This document shows, in pieces, positions 9,489 to 20,175 of a stretch of DNA of 64,000 nucleotides. Under the pieces are notes generated by a model, which was not told where the DNA came from, ran no database searches, and worked only from the letters and a program-made list of their open reading frames with translations. Made by a program: the position numbers and the translations under genes. Numbering within the stretch: the stretch's first letter is position 1; every line of letters starts with the position of its first letter. Source of the DNA: Sporisorium sorghi (lineage: Eukaryota; Basidiomycota; Ustilaginomycetes; Ustilaginales; Ustilaginaceae); NCBI GenBank assembly GCA_023212695.1, contig JALCCG010000040.1:47547-111546 (forward strand). The letters run 5' to 3'.

Positions 9489-12400
9489 TCAACGCTGCAA
9501 CGACCTCCAAAGCGCGCTCTGGCGGAAGTGCCACTCTTCGTCCGGCACGGAAAAGACGTGGTCGAGCAATCGCTGTGCCGTCGGCCTCTTCGCAGGATCC
9601 ACCTCGAAGCAGTTCTTCAAAAAGTGAGCAGCCTGCTTGCTCAGCTTCACATCCGCCGGAATCGGCGGCGCCTTGCGTTCCGCCCCGATCTTAAACATCG
9701 CCTGCACCGCCTCGTCGTCCGACCACGGCCGCCGCCCCGCAAACATCTCGAGCACCACACACCCCAACGACCAGATGTCGATTTTCGCAGAATAGCCCTT
9801 CTTGGACAGCGAGACTACCTCGGGCGCCATCCAGAAGATCGACCCCTGCAACGACATGTTTTCGACATTGCCGTAGATGTCGTCGGACCGTCGCACGGTG
9901 CCAAAGTCCGAGATCTTGCAGATGCCCTCGAAATCGACCAGGATGTTGTCCGCCTTCAAGTCGCGATGCAGGATGCCCTTGCTGTGGAGGTATGCGAGGC
10001 CCTCGAGGATCTGGTGCAGGAACGACTTGATCGTCGGCTCCTCGAATTTGCCGTGCTTGCGAAGACAGCTGCCCACCGACCCACCGGGAACGTACTCGAG
10101 GAAAATACTCAGGAACGTCGTCGTCTCTTCAAACCCGAGGTACGACACGATGTGCGGATGGTCCAGATCCTTGAGCGTCTCGATCTCGGACTTGAGCGCA
10201 GCAACCACGCCCTTCTGCCGCGAGTCTTCGCGATCGCTCGCCGTGCGTGGCAACTCGACTTGCTTGACCGCAATCATCTCACCCGTCGTCGCATTCAGAG
10301 CCAGGTAGACTCGTCCGTACGTCCCCTTGCCGATCAAGTCACCTTTGACCCACTTGAACACGGGCTTTTGCGACGACGTGTCCGACGACGGTGACTCTGC
10401 CGACACGGCCGATGGCGGCGTGGCAAGCTCCTGGCCTGGCGTCATCTCCACCACTTTGGTCCCCCAGAGCTTGGTGCTTCGTCGTCGCACCAGACCGTTG
10501 CCTGTCTCTGCGCCTTGAGCCGCAGGTCGCTTCTCGAAACGATCCAGGAATCGCTTGCGATCCTGGGCGACGAGTCGAATCGATTTCTTCAGCCGGCTGC
10601 GGTGGCTCAGAGGAGGTTCCGGACCCGGCGCCGACACCGTAGGCGGACTCGAAGCAATGCCGGCGGTCGTCTCCGACTTGGGGCTGCTCACCATCGGACT
10701 CTCGGGCACCGCGGCCGTGTCGAGCAGAGGCTTGTCGAGATCGTGCTTGGGGAAGAAGTCGTCCAGATTCTCGTACAGCTGTTCGGGCGGTGGACGGAAG
10801 GCCCAATCGTCATCTCTGCCAGCAAACGAGTTGCTGCGCGTGATGCCGCCGCTCGTCAGCGCCGAGGAAAGGTGCGAAGAGCTTGGACGCGGCGAGTTGC
10901 CGCCACCGCGCGGCAGCGTCGGCGTCACGAGCGTCGGACCAGCGGCCGGGTCGATCGTCAGACGCAACTCGGGCCGCTTGGGACTGTTGGAAGCGTTGGC
11001 GCCGCTATGCGCTGAGGACTGCAGCAATGTGCCCTCGCCTGGCAGCAAGGTGCCGTGGTCGTCGGACGACGCCTGGTCGCTGTTAGCGTCCAGCCTCAAG
11101 GGGAGACGCGGTGCATTGACGTCCGAATCCAGCGGCTGCGCCCACGTCCCGGACTCGCTCTCGTCATCGTCAAAGGTGCCAAACGATGCGAACGTGCCGT
11201 TCTCTTCTGGAGGCAGGTCGAGATTCGAAGCTCGCGGAGGCTCCAGCGCATCCTTGGTCTGAGGTCGTACAGGCTCGGGTGTGCTTTGCTCTGCCCGAAC
11301 AGTGTCACCATCGCCACCACTGCTACCGCTGATCGCAGTGCCAGACGCGGCACCATCGGCTTTCGGATCAATCGAACGCCACAACTTGGCCCATTCGCCG
11401 GCACGCAAAGTATCCTCGTCCTCGGACCGCCGCGCGCTTTCGCCAACTGCACTATTGATGCTCGCAGACGCCGGATTAGACGAATCCGTCGGCGTTGTGG
11501 CCGAAGAGTGAGGCAGTTTGGGCAGAGGCCGCACATTTTCGAGCTCATCATCGGCGAGGTCGCGCCCTGGATCGGCATAAGAAGATCGATGGTCGGCGTT
11601 TATGGGCTTGGCCGAGACCGGCTCGCTCTGCGAGCTTCTGGCCGAGGTGGGTGCACTGAACGACTCTTCGATCGAAGCGCGACTGTTGCGATCCTCGTTG
11701 GACGGCCGTCTGTGCTGAGAACTGCCTTGACTGGAGAACGACGATCCCGACGAGCGCTCGGATGCATTGGTTCGTACGGGAGGATCGCGTCGATGAGATT
11801 CAGCGCCGACCATGGCCATCGCAGACCCGACCTGCTCTTGCTGAGCATGATGACGAGGCTGCTGCTGCTGCGGCATCGGTAGACGACCTGTAGAAGCGTT
11901 CGAGGGCTGGACTCTCATCTGCGGGCCAGCGTGACCCGCAGGCGGCGCCGGCTGCCGGTCGTGAACGCTACGTACTGGTTGCGGTTGCGGCTGCGCCGAC
12001 GGGAACGACTGCGGTCGCGGAGGAGCTGCGTGGTGCGGATTCGGAACCGCAGACCCTTGATAGCTTGGTCGCTGATGCATCGGAGGAGCAGCCGCCGGTG
12101 CGTTTGGATAGGCTGGTACGGCAGCGTACTGACCGGACTGTACAGGCTGGCGCGGATCGCGAGGACCATACGAGGGTCCAGGTGGGTGCGCATGACTTGT
12201 CTGATACGCTTGACCGGGCGAACCAACGGGCGTCTGACCGCGAATCGCTTCTTGCGTCCGCAACGTCTGTTGGACAGTCATGCCCGGCTCCAGGCGGCCA
12301 GCCTGCATCTGGAATTCCGAGACTTGGCGTGAACTTGAAGCAGGGAAGTAGCGCGTGGTGAACGGATCCTCGCGAGTACGGTACGGCGTAGCGGCGACGA

Positions 12401-15335
12401 AGTTGGGCTGCCCGTAAGGCCTATACATCGGATGCTGATGCATGGCCGGCTGCTCGTGGTAAGAGTATGGACGTGGTGTGAGCGAGCCCTGCATGGCGTT
12501 GGCATTCATACGCGGATCGTGGCCATGATACGTGTTGAAGTTGGGGCCGGAAGCAGGAGCGCGCGCTCCAAACTCGTTCACATAGCCCGGACCCATTGGT
12601 CGCGGCGTGGCTTGCCCAAACGATTGCGCCTGGTACGCTGGCGTTCCCGTGTACGAGGCAGGAGCGCTGTACTGAGGGCGTGCCACCAGGTTGGCAGGCC
12701 GTGCCTGAATTGCATGTGCAGAGTGCGCAGCCTGAGTGTTGAAGCGAGGATCCACTTGTCCTTGGCCGACATACGCATTCTGCATGGGCGGTGATCGGAT
12801 CTGCGGCGTGCTCGACATCCTGACCGGGCCATGACTGACAAGCTGCTGACTGCTAGGGATAGCTGCCTGCGCACTGCGGTTTCGCTGCAACATTCGAGGG
12901 TCAAGACCGGACGCAGGGTCTACAAGCGGTCGACCGCTGCTCTGTGCGTCAGAGCTGTATTGTCTGTGCGAAGAGCCACCTTCGCGAGCACTTTTGCCAG
13001 CAGGCGCTGCTGTCGAGGGCCTCATGATCGCAGGCGCCGGGTAGCGGCCGTCTCGATCCATGCCTGCTTGCTTGCGCACCTCGGCCTGCGTCGTCATGGT
13101 GGACGGCTCGGACGCAGGCTGTGGCGGTCGATGCAGATCGTCCATGCTGCGTGCGTTGTGCAAAGTGAGACCAGGAGTCTGTCCCAACGTCTGCTGCCTC
13201 GAGCTGTCGCGCGCGCCTTCGTCTGAGCGTTCTTGTCGGTGACCGGATCCGTTGGCTGGAGCGTGCCAAGACCGGTTGGCGTGCGATTCTGCATCAGAGC
13301 GTGGCTTGTCATCGTCGACGTGGCTCGATCGGCAGCCACCACTGCTAGATGAGCCTGGCGCTGGAGGCACGTTGGCCGAGATCGAGCTGGACCGTTGAGT
13401 GAGGATCATGGAAGGAGTAGCGTCGCTTGTCAAGCCACTGTGTCTCGTCACAGACTCGATTGCCGAACCGTCAGCGGAAGAGGCGATGGACCGACGATCC
13501 TGAAAGACGCTCTGGGACGCATTCGAGCCGGAGTAGGTAGGAGAGCGCAAGTCATCGATGGGCGGAGCACTTGGAAGCGCGCGCCTTGTCTGCGCTTTGG
13601 AACGGGTCAAGCTGCTACCCGAGTTGCGGTTCGAGCCCTCATGACTTGCGTCGGCACCAAACATATCGGGATAGACCAGGGCGTCACTCAAGGAGCTCTT
13701 GGAGGACTGGCTTTCCGTTCGAAGATGTTGGCTGGCAGCTGAGCCGGCGCCGGAAGTTCTCCGCACGTCGTTAATCGCCCTTTGGGGCACGATGACAGAG
13801 GTTGGCGGCGGCATGGCTCGCACCGTAGAATTTTGCGGTGGTGCGGTCTGCTGCACCAAGAACTTGAGGGTGCCGCGATCGTCTCCCATCTGCAGACACA
13901 ACACGAGCAGAGCATCGTCGCTGACGACAGGTCCAGTGGCTTCCGATTGACCAATCTCGGTGCGGAAAAGCTGGAAGCTCGAATGATCCGCGTCAAAGAG
14001 ATGGAGCTTGGCAAACATCCTCTCCTTAATCGCATCCGCCGAGTCTACGCCGGAGATGTCGACAACGGAAAACCTCTCGTTGTCGTCGGTGACCTGGATG
14101 AGGACACGTTCGAACAAGCTCGACGTCCTGCGATGCGATGCGACAGATCTCTGGCCACTTGCAATGCGGGGCGAGTCGACGACCGGACCTGCAGATGGTG
14201 CCTGAGACGGTCCTGGTGATTCCGGTGCGAGATACGGGAGCTCTTCTACCTCGTCCTGCTGAGGCGCATTCGCCAGCTGGTCAGGCGCGGGTATTGACGT
14301 ATAAGCTGGTGCCGAAGGAAGTGGCTGCGGCGTGCTCATGGAAGCTGGCGGCTCTCCGCTCGGAGTTGCAGGCGTGCGGCATTCCGAGTCGGTGGTTGGC
14401 GATTGCGAAGGGGAGGCCTGCGAGATGAAGGAGTCGGATGGCGAGGTGCGAGCCGTGTCAAAGGCGTCCGCTGATTCAGGTGTTAGCCCGACCGGAGGCG
14501 AGGCTTGGCTGGCAGAGCGACGGGAGTGAGACGCCGAGCTAGGCTGCTGCTCCGAGGTGGCGGTGCGCGTGTGGTGAACCTTGCGTCCGAAGCGCTCCCA
14601 AACGTTTCCGACATGCTCGAAAACGCTGCTGGGTCTCCTGGGCTTGACGGAAGTCTCGCCGTCCTGGATCCTCGAAGTTGTAGAGATGGAGAGATTGCCG
14701 GGAGAAGAGGGGCGTAGAGAAGAAAAGAAACCGCCTCCGCCAGTAGTGGGCCTGGTGGACAGGGTGGGCGACATGGGCGTCGTTGATGAGGTAGCAGGCC
14801 CTGAAGCGACGGCGCTGATGGACGACCTCCGAGTGGACAGGGCATCACGAGCAGGATCAGCAAGATGAGATGCGGACTGAACACCATCGGGCAATGGAGG
14901 AGGCGTCTGAGCGGCGTTGACGAGGAGGGATGGTTCGGTCGGTGCGCCGGTGAAGGTGATGGTGGGGCTGGTGCCAGACGAAGAGCGATTGGGCGCTTGA
15001 AAGTAGAGCTTGGTGAAGTCGGAAGGCGACACGGAGCGTTCAGGGCTGGCCATATGGCCATGATGCGACACTACGGATGCGCTATCGGGTTGTGGCGGCT
15101 CTGCGGGCGTCTGACTGCCTGGAGCAGCAGTGGTAGCGACTGAGCTGGCGGAGCGGAGCCTGGACATGGCGGGTGCAGCGCTAGCTGTGGAGCTGCGCGG
15201 AGGATGTTGCTCGGTTGGCGACTTTGTGCTGGCGTCCCAGTGAAGATACGAGTCGGTGCTGGAATGCAGCTGCCAAGTTGGGTCGTGCTGTGAGGCGCCC
15301 GGACTGGCAACAAACGAGTCGGGATGGTAGGACAT
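9489..15335 (-). CDS. bck1: Bck1-type MAP kinase kinase kinase of the cell-wall-integrity pathway
   Basis: A single 1948-residue frame. Upstream in-frame extension exists only through a TTG, so I use the ATG at 15335. Most of the protein is Ser/Pro/Gln-rich and disordered. Residues about 408-496 form a Ras-association-like segment (RVLIQVTDDNERFSVVDISG ... DDRGTLKFLVQQ) as found in Bck1 proteins. The C-terminal kinase domain spans about 1660-1928, with glycine loop GKGTYGRVY, lysine in AVKQVEL, catalytic HRDLKADN, DFG, and the GSIFWMAPEV activation segment. The motif pattern GYSAKIDIWSLGCVVLEMFAGRRPW is typical of Bck1 rather than Ste11 or Ssk2. Bck1 acts between Pkc1 and the Mkk/Slt2 kinases. 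All catalytic residues are present. The leader on the minus strand holds at least one tiny upstream frame (15382-15371, three codons and a stop). Confidence 0.93.
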   Translation of the reverse strand: MSYHPDSFVASPGASQHDPTWQLHSSTDSYLHWDASTKSPTEQHPPRSSTASAAPAMSRLRSASSVATTAAPGSQTPAEPPQPDSASVVSHHGHMASPERSVSPSDFTKLYFQAPNRSSSGTSPTITFTGAPTEPSLLVNAAQTPPPLPDGVQSASHLADPARDALSTRRSSISAVASGPATSSTTPMSPTLSTRPTTGGGGFFSSLRPSSPGNLSISTTSRIQDGETSVKPRRPSSVFEHVGNVWERFGRKVHHTRTATSEQQPSSASHSRRSASQASPPVGLTPESADAFDTARTSPSDSFISQASPSQSPTTDSECRTPATPSGEPPASMSTPQPLPSAPAYTSIPAPDQLANAPQQDEVEELPYLAPESPGPSQAPSAGPVVDSPRIASGQRSVASHRRTSSLFERVLIQVTDDNERFSVVDISGVDSADAIKERMFAKLHLFDADHSSFQLFRTEIGQSEATGPVVSDDALLVLCLQMGDDRGTLKFLVQQTAPPQNSTVRAMPPPTSVIVPQRAINDVRRTSGAGSAASQHLRTESQSSKSSLSDALVYPDMFGADASHEGSNRNSGSSLTRSKAQTRRALPSAPPIDDLRSPTYSGSNASQSVFQDRRSIASSADGSAIESVTRHSGLTSDATPSMILTQRSSSISANVPPAPGSSSSGGCRSSHVDDDKPRSDAESHANRSWHAPANGSGHRQERSDEGARDSSRQQTLGQTPGLTLHNARSMDDLHRPPQPASEPSTMTTQAEVRKQAGMDRDGRYPAPAIMRPSTAAPAGKSAREGGSSHRQYSSDAQSSGRPLVDPASGLDPRMLQRNRSAQAAIPSSQQLVSHGPVRMSSTPQIRSPPMQNAYVGQGQVDPRFNTQAAHSAHAIQARPANLVARPQYSAPASYTGTPAYQAQSFGQATPRPMGPGYVNEFGARAPASGPNFNTYHGHDPRMNANAMQGSLTPRPYSYHEQPAMHQHPMYRPYGQPNFVAATPYRTREDPFTTRYFPASSSRQVSEFQMQAGRLEPGMTVQQTLRTQEAIRGQTPVGSPGQAYQTSHAHPPGPSYGPRDPRQPVQSGQYAAVPAYPNAPAAAPPMHQRPSYQGSAVPNPHHAAPPRPQSFPSAQPQPQPVRSVHDRQPAPPAGHAGPQMRVQPSNASTGRLPMPQQQQPRHHAQQEQVGSAMAMVGAESHRRDPPVRTNASERSSGSSFSSQGSSQHRRPSNEDRNSRASIEESFSAPTSARSSQSEPVSAKPINADHRSSYADPGRDLADDELENVRPLPKLPHSSATTPTDSSNPASASINSAVGESARRSEDEDTLRAGEWAKLWRSIDPKADGAASGTAISGSSGGDGDTVRAEQSTPEPVRPQTKDALEPPRASNLDLPPEENGTFASFGTFDDDESESGTWAQPLDSDVNAPRLPLRLDANSDQASSDDHGTLLPGEGTLLQSSAHSGANASNSPKRPELRLTIDPAAGPTLVTPTLPRGGGNSPRPSSSHLSSALTSGGITRSNSFAGRDDDWAFRPPPEQLYENLDDFFPKHDLDKPLLDTAAVPESPMVSSPKSETTAGIASSPPTVSAPGPEPPLSHRSRLKKSIRLVAQDRKRFLDRFEKRPAAQGAETGNGLVRRRSTKLWGTKVVEMTPGQELATPPSAVSAESPSSDTSSQKPVFKWVKGDLIGKGTYGRVYLALNATTGEMIAVKQVELPRTASDREDSRQKGVVAALKSEIETLKDLDHPHIVSYLGFEETTTFLSIFLEYVPGGSVGSCLRKHGKFEEPTIKSFLHQILEGLAYLHSKGILHRDLKADNILVDFEGICKISDFGTVRRSDDIYGNVENMSLQGSIFWMAPEVVSLSKKGYSAKIDIWSLGCVVLEMFAGRRPWSDDEAVQAMFKIGAERKAPPIPADVKLSKQAAHFLKNCFEVDPAKRPTAQRLLDHVFSVPDEEWHFRQSALWRSLQR

Positions 15336-16031
15336 GGTGATGGTGTGCGAGCGGGAAAGAGCACGGATGGCTAGGTGCACATCTGATCTCGCTTTGAACG
15401 ACGATAGCGCCCGCAAGCGACTCTACTCGGCAATGACCCTATTCAGGAGATGCTGCTGATGTTCATTGGGTGTGCATGGCTTTCAGAGCGAAAAGGCGGG
15501 AATCAATGTTCGAAGGATGCAAGGCGGATAGTTCGAAGTTGAGAGGCGACGAGAGGGCGTCAGCGCTGAATGGACCGGAAAAGGCCTACGACGATGGTGT
15601 TGGAAAGGAGCGTTGCTGGTGAGGATGTGCGAGGGAGGTGAGATGAAACGAGATGACCGAGTACATTCGAGTCGGCGGCGGTTGGCAGTGTTGCCGACGC
15701 TGGATCCAAAAGGACAGGAAGGAGATAAATCGAATCGCTGCAACAAGCCAGACCGAGGCTGTTAGATGCGACAAGAGGTAACGTCGAGCTGAGGATCCGA
15801 AGGAGTCGAAACCCAGCGATGATTGCTAGGCTGAACGTATGCGGTCGAGACTGACGAAAGATGCCAAGAGACGCTCGACAGAAGCCAGCGCTGCTGAAAG
15901 CCCCAAAGCCGGGCCGAAGAGTAGAGAAGAGAAGGGTGGAATGAGAAAGAATGATGGTCAAGAAAAGCAAGTTGTCGATGCCATTCAGCTAAGCGAGTGA
16001 GCGAGTGAGCGAGGCCCGAATTGCAGCTCGA

Positions 16032-16185
16032 GTGTGTGTGTGTGTGTGTGCTGCTGCTGCTGCTGCAGAGAGAGAGAGAGAGAGAGANNNNNNNNNNNNN
16101 NNNNNNNNNNNNNNNNNNNNNNNNNNNNNNNNNNNNNNNNNNNNNNNNNNNNNNNNNNNNNNNNNNNNNNNNNNNNNNNNNNNNC

Positions 16186-16218
<33 letters not shown>

Positions 16219-16240
16219 AAGAGCGTGCGTGCGTGCGTGT
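16032..16240. repeat. Compound microsatellite (TG)n-(CTG)n-(AG)n containing a 97-N gap
   Basis: (TG)n at 16032-16050, (CTG)5 at about 16051-16065, (AG)n up to 16087, Ns at 16088-16184, then (AG)n again to about 16206 and a GCGT/GTGC-rich tail. The gap lies wholly within the (AG)n tract, so its true length is unknown. Confidence 0.95.
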
Positions 16241-16335
16241 GTACGTGCTGCTGCCTGAGAGGACACTGCGCCCTGAACTGGAATGCGGCACCCGCTCACT
16301 CTCGCAAGAGAAAAAAGAAATAAATTGCAAAATGC

Positions 16336-16336
<1 letters not shown>

Positions 16337-16366
<30 letters not shown>
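16337..16366. repeat. Homopolymer A run, 30 bases
   Basis: An uninterrupted run of 30 A between the LIM-protein gene's 3' end and the (AG)n tract. Similar runs recur in other intergenic regions of the window. Confidence 0.95.
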
Positions 16367-16369
<3 letters not shown>

Positions 16370-16650
16370 CTTGAGAAGCGACTCTCTTCTTTCGGTACAG
16401 GGCGCGCTGCAGGACGTGTGCGCGAGTGCGAGCGTGTGTGCACGGCAAGCTTCATTTCCAACACTTGCCTCTCTCCTGCTTTTCTACTGTGTCATCCTCT
16501 CATCACGATCACAGCCAAAGGGCATCGCCACCATTCACACCACTGGAGAGCAACCGTACATGACAGTCATTGATATCTGTATTTTCAATCTTCGGGACAG
16601 CTTTGCTATGGGGTATCTTATTCAAAAACTCGATCTGTGAGAAAGGCAAT

Positions 16651-19128
16651 TCATCTCAGACTGTGGAGCATCGTCATGCGTTTCTGAGCATGTAGGTCGA
16701 GCTGCTTCTGTCCCGCTTTGGCCAGTCGTCGACCTACTTTATCGGCATGGCGTTCACATAAACGCTGGCCACCGACCACGTAGTAATCCGCCAGCACCTT
16801 GCCACAGACACTGCCACTGCTCTTGGAGCTGTACTGGCAGCTGAAGCAGTGCGGGTGGAAGCGGTCGCCCGTATCGGTTTGGCGGCAGTCGCCCTCGATG
16901 CCGCCCCCGCATCCGCGGCAGAGGCTGCCGTTGAGGCGGTGGTAGTGGCGCGAGCAGTACGGCTGGTTGTTGAACACGTAGAAGCTGCCATCTGTGAATG
17001 GGGCTTCGCATGCTGCGCACGAGAAGCAGCTTCGGTGGAAGACTCCGCGCAGCGCGCCGTCGGACGACTTGACCGCGCCCTTTTCCACGCTCAGGTTGCA
17101 CTTGCGGCACTTGGGCAGGTACAGCTCTTTCCAGTCGCGCGCGCAGAGCAGCTTGCCATCGCGCTCCACGAACGGCGTCCGGCTCGACGACAGCGAGCAG
17201 TCGCAGATGCAGCAACGTTTCGCCGCACGCTCCCGCTTCTTTTTCTCGCGCAGACGCATCGCTTGTAGCTGCCGAGTGCGTTCTTTGTCGCGCAGACGCT
17301 CGAGCTCCAGCTCTAGGGCACGTTCTCGGTCGGTCTTGGTGGCGCTGGCCGCAGATTTGGATCGTTGAGGCGCGACCGGAGCGGCTTCGGGATCTCGTCC
17401 GTACTTGCGCGGCGCCGCCTTCAGCGTTCGCTGCATCGGCTCTGGACTTGCCGTCAAACCCTTCATCATCTCCTCGATGCTGCTCAGATCCACTTTGCCA
17501 CGGTCACGAGCCTGCTTTGTCGAAGACATCGAACCGGACACGACCTTGGCGGGGGGATGGTCGACGCCATCCTCGATCCGCTCGTAGCTCGAGCTCGGCG
17601 TGATGTTAGAGCTCAGCCCTCCTCGTGCGGCTGCATGTTGACTCGATGAGCCCATCCGCTCAGACGCATCCGTGGACGTCGACGAGAGCGACGAAGACGA
17701 ACCCTTCTTGGCATGCTGGCTCTCCAAAGCCGCAAGCGCGTGTGCACGCTGCGTCGTGGCCGCTACATTTGAGGTAGCCGCCCTGGCAGAGACAGACCTG
17801 GACAAGTCGTCCGTCGAGACGCTGTGTTTGGTCAAGCTCGTCGTAGTCGCCGCCCTCGGCATGGGCGATGCCATCATGTCCTTCTTCTTGGCTGCCCTCT
17901 GCTCCTCGATCATCTTGCGACGCGCTGCTGCATCCGCTTGCGTGCCGCTCGCCGAGCGCTGCATCGGTACAGGCTGAGGCGGCGGTGAAGACCCTGGATG
18001 AGGCTCGACATTGTTCGCCGCTACTGTCGAGCTGGACGCCTTGACGTGCGAAACCTTGATGGCTGCTTGCGTGCCCACAATTCTCACCGCGTGCGCCTTG
18101 GGAGTCTCGTCTTCGTCATCGTCGACTCGGCCCTTGTCCACTCGCGTCACCGTGGTGAGAAGAGCAGGGCTCAACGGCCCAGTGTCGCCGATCAGCGTGT
18201 CGTACCGGTCGAAGAAGGGCGACCGCGGTGTAGTCAGCGCCGGCGAAGTCGCGCTCGAGGAAAGCGTCGAGCTGCTTGTCAGCGACGGAACCTGGATCGT
18301 CAACAGAGGCGGTCGAGATGCGCTCGAGGGCTGACATGAGTGGTTGGCGAGCTCTTCGAAATCCAGCTTCTCTCCGCAGTCGGCGCACTTGGCTTTGGGA
18401 AGATCCGGCTCCAAAACAGTGGCGCGCACAATGGTAAACGAAGCATCGCTCGAGACGCCAGCCTCGGCGACGCTGGGTGGCGATGGAGGTCGAAGCGCCG
18501 CGTCCAGCGTCGAGCTATCGGCAGGCTCTTCGTAGTCGTCGTCGTAGATGGTCGCTCGATCTGCCAGCGTGATCCGTGGCACCGGTGCTCTGCGGGCGGA
18601 GCTCAATTGCTCAGTTCGTGAATACTGGCTGTCGCCGCTGCGTGCGTAGGCTAGAGCCGCTGTCGAATCGGTTGCTGACGACTCGAGTGTGTCGGACCGC
18701 CATACGGTCCTCGAGTCTGCTGCTGTGCGTGTGCGGGTATGGGACTGATCTTGTCCGTGTCGATGAGTGCGCTGCTCCTGCTGGCGATAATCGGGGTAGG
18801 AGGACTCGTTTGTAATCCTCCGGTCATAGGAAGACGAAGTGGAAGGAAGAGCTGCCAACCCTTTCGACGGACTCTGATGGTGGCCATAGCCAGTGCTTGC
18901 TGATGCCGACTGTCCATCGCTGTAGTAATGATGATCCGCGCTGTGATCTTGGCGATACGCATGGTGGTCTGATGGTTGGTTCGAGTGATACTGATGATCG
19001 CCTTGTGGGTGATAGGGGTGCTGATACATGTCTTGCATGAACCTACGAGCGCCGAAGCCAGCGACATTGTCCATACCGGTCGTGTTGGCTTCAACAGCCA
19101 CAGAGCCATTGTGGTAGTAGTCATTCAT
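16651..19128 (-). CDS. Paxillin-like LIM-domain protein
   Basis: An 825-residue single-exon frame starting at the ATG at 19128. Residues 1-240 are His/Tyr/Ser/Gln-rich. At about 248-265 a small CADC...HSC pattern suggests an extra zinc-binding element. The middle is Ser/Ala/Thr-rich with a charged helical stretch at about 610-638 (RERALELELERLRDKERTRQ). The C-terminus contains a partial LIM (CCICDCS ... LLCARDW, from 639), then two complete LIM domains at about 674-731 and 737-794 with the expected Cys/His spacing (FHRSCFSCAAC, FHPHCFSCQY). LIM domains bind partner proteins. The arrangement resembles fungal Pxl1 paxillin homologues, which work at the actomyosin ring and at growth sites; that role is inferred. 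It lies upstream of bck1 on the same strand, 1.3 kb apart, so separate transcription is likely. Confidence 0.85.
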   Translation of the reverse strand: MNDYYHNGSVAVEANTTGMDNVAGFGARRFMQDMYQHPYHPQGDHQYHSNQPSDHHAYRQDHSADHHYYSDGQSASASTGYGHHQSPSKGLAALPSTSSSYDRRITNESSYPDYRQQEQRTHRHGQDQSHTRTRTAADSRTVWRSDTLESSATDSTAALAYARSGDSQYSRTEQLSSARRAPVPRITLADRATIYDDDYEEPADSSTLDAALRPPSPPSVAEAGVSSDASFTIVRATVLEPDLPKAKCADCGEKLDFEELANHSCQPSSASRPPLLTIQVPSLTSSSTLSSSATSPALTTPRSPFFDRYDTLIGDTGPLSPALLTTVTRVDKGRVDDDEDETPKAHAVRIVGTQAAIKVSHVKASSSTVAANNVEPHPGSSPPPQPVPMQRSASGTQADAAARRKMIEEQRAAKKKDMMASPMPRAATTTSLTKHSVSTDDLSRSVSARAATSNVAATTQRAHALAALESQHAKKGSSSSLSSTSTDASERMGSSSQHAAARGGLSSNITPSSSYERIEDGVDHPPAKVVSGSMSSTKQARDRGKVDLSSIEEMMKGLTASPEPMQRTLKAAPRKYGRDPEAAPVAPQRSKSAASATKTDRERALELELERLRDKERTRQLQAMRLREKKKRERAAKRCCICDCSLSSSRTPFVERDGKLLCARDWKELYLPKCRKCNLSVEKGAVKSSDGALRGVFHRSCFSCAACEAPFTDGSFYVFNNQPYCSRHYHRLNGSLCRGCGGGIEGDCRQTDTGDRFHPHCFSCQYSSKSSGSVCGKVLADYYVVGGQRLCERHADKVGRRLAKAGQKQLDLHAQKRMTMLHSLR

Positions 19129-20138
19129 GATGTTTCGCTGCTGCCATCAGTTTGCTGGTTGTCGATGAGGATCGATGCTGTGATGGATGAGATTGGGATG
19201 CGCAAGTAGACGATGTGGAGGCGGTTGTGATGGAGAGCAGAGATTGACAACCTGGGTGATGATGAGGGTCAAGGCCGGGCTGGCGCTAAGTGGGAGGGGC
19301 GAGATGGAGCGCTCAGACCGCCATGGTCCAGAGCTTGAGCGAGACTCGAGATGCAGACGAGCGAGGCGAGGCGCTGCAAGTAGAGGATCCGAGCGCCAGG
19401 ATCTCACTTGGTGCAGCAATATCTGCGATGAAGGTCGTCTCTTGGCTGTAGAACAATGAACAAGACCCAATCTAGCAAGTTGTAGACGAGGCTGGTGCGT
19501 AGAGTCGATATGGTAAGACGTGAATGAGGAGAACGGGTCGAAGTGGCGTACACTGTCGATGTTGATGTCCGCGGGGGGGGGGCAAGGATCCAAGATCGAA
19601 GGCAAGTCGCTGGAGAAGGACAAGACGAGGTCCTTCATCCAACAGTGGCGCGTCGCGGTGGTTGCAGCCACTTTCTGCTGGAGACTAGAGTACGCTCGCT
19701 GTGCGACGCCCAAGTGGTGGTGGTGGCGCCCGAACAAGGACGGGATGGCGGAAGCAAACAAGACCAGACATTTCCGGCATCGGCGGCGGCATCCATGCAG
19801 CAGCACTTTGAATGTGCAGGACCGAGCATGACCCTTTGATTGTGTGTGTGACGGTGGGCGGCCTGCCGGAAGCAAGGGGCCAAAGAATTCAATGCTCGCG
19901 CCCACACGACTTTCTCACCCACTCTCGTTCTCGTTGTCGTTGTCGTTGTCGTCGTCGCAAACCCATCGATCGGTCATTTGATGCAAGGCGTGTGGCGTTG
20001 CCAGACCCACGCGCTAACTACAGTACATGCTGCAGCTGCAGCACATATGCCGAGCGAGACTCCGACACGTCCAAATTTGACGGCTCGGAGACGAGACGGC
20101 AGTTTGGGGTGTATGAAGTTGAGCACTTGGCAGCATGC

Positions 20139-20175
<37 letters not shown>

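Larger units (their letters stand above)
15336..16650. other. Intergenic: bck1 leader/promoter and microsatellites with an assembly gap
   Basis: On the minus strand the first 600 bases upstream of bck1 are C/T-rich and probably contain its leader. From 16032 the sequence turns into (TG)n, (CTG)n and (AG)n repeats interrupted by Ns, then a 30-A run at 16337-16366. No gene is seen. Confidence 0.7.
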
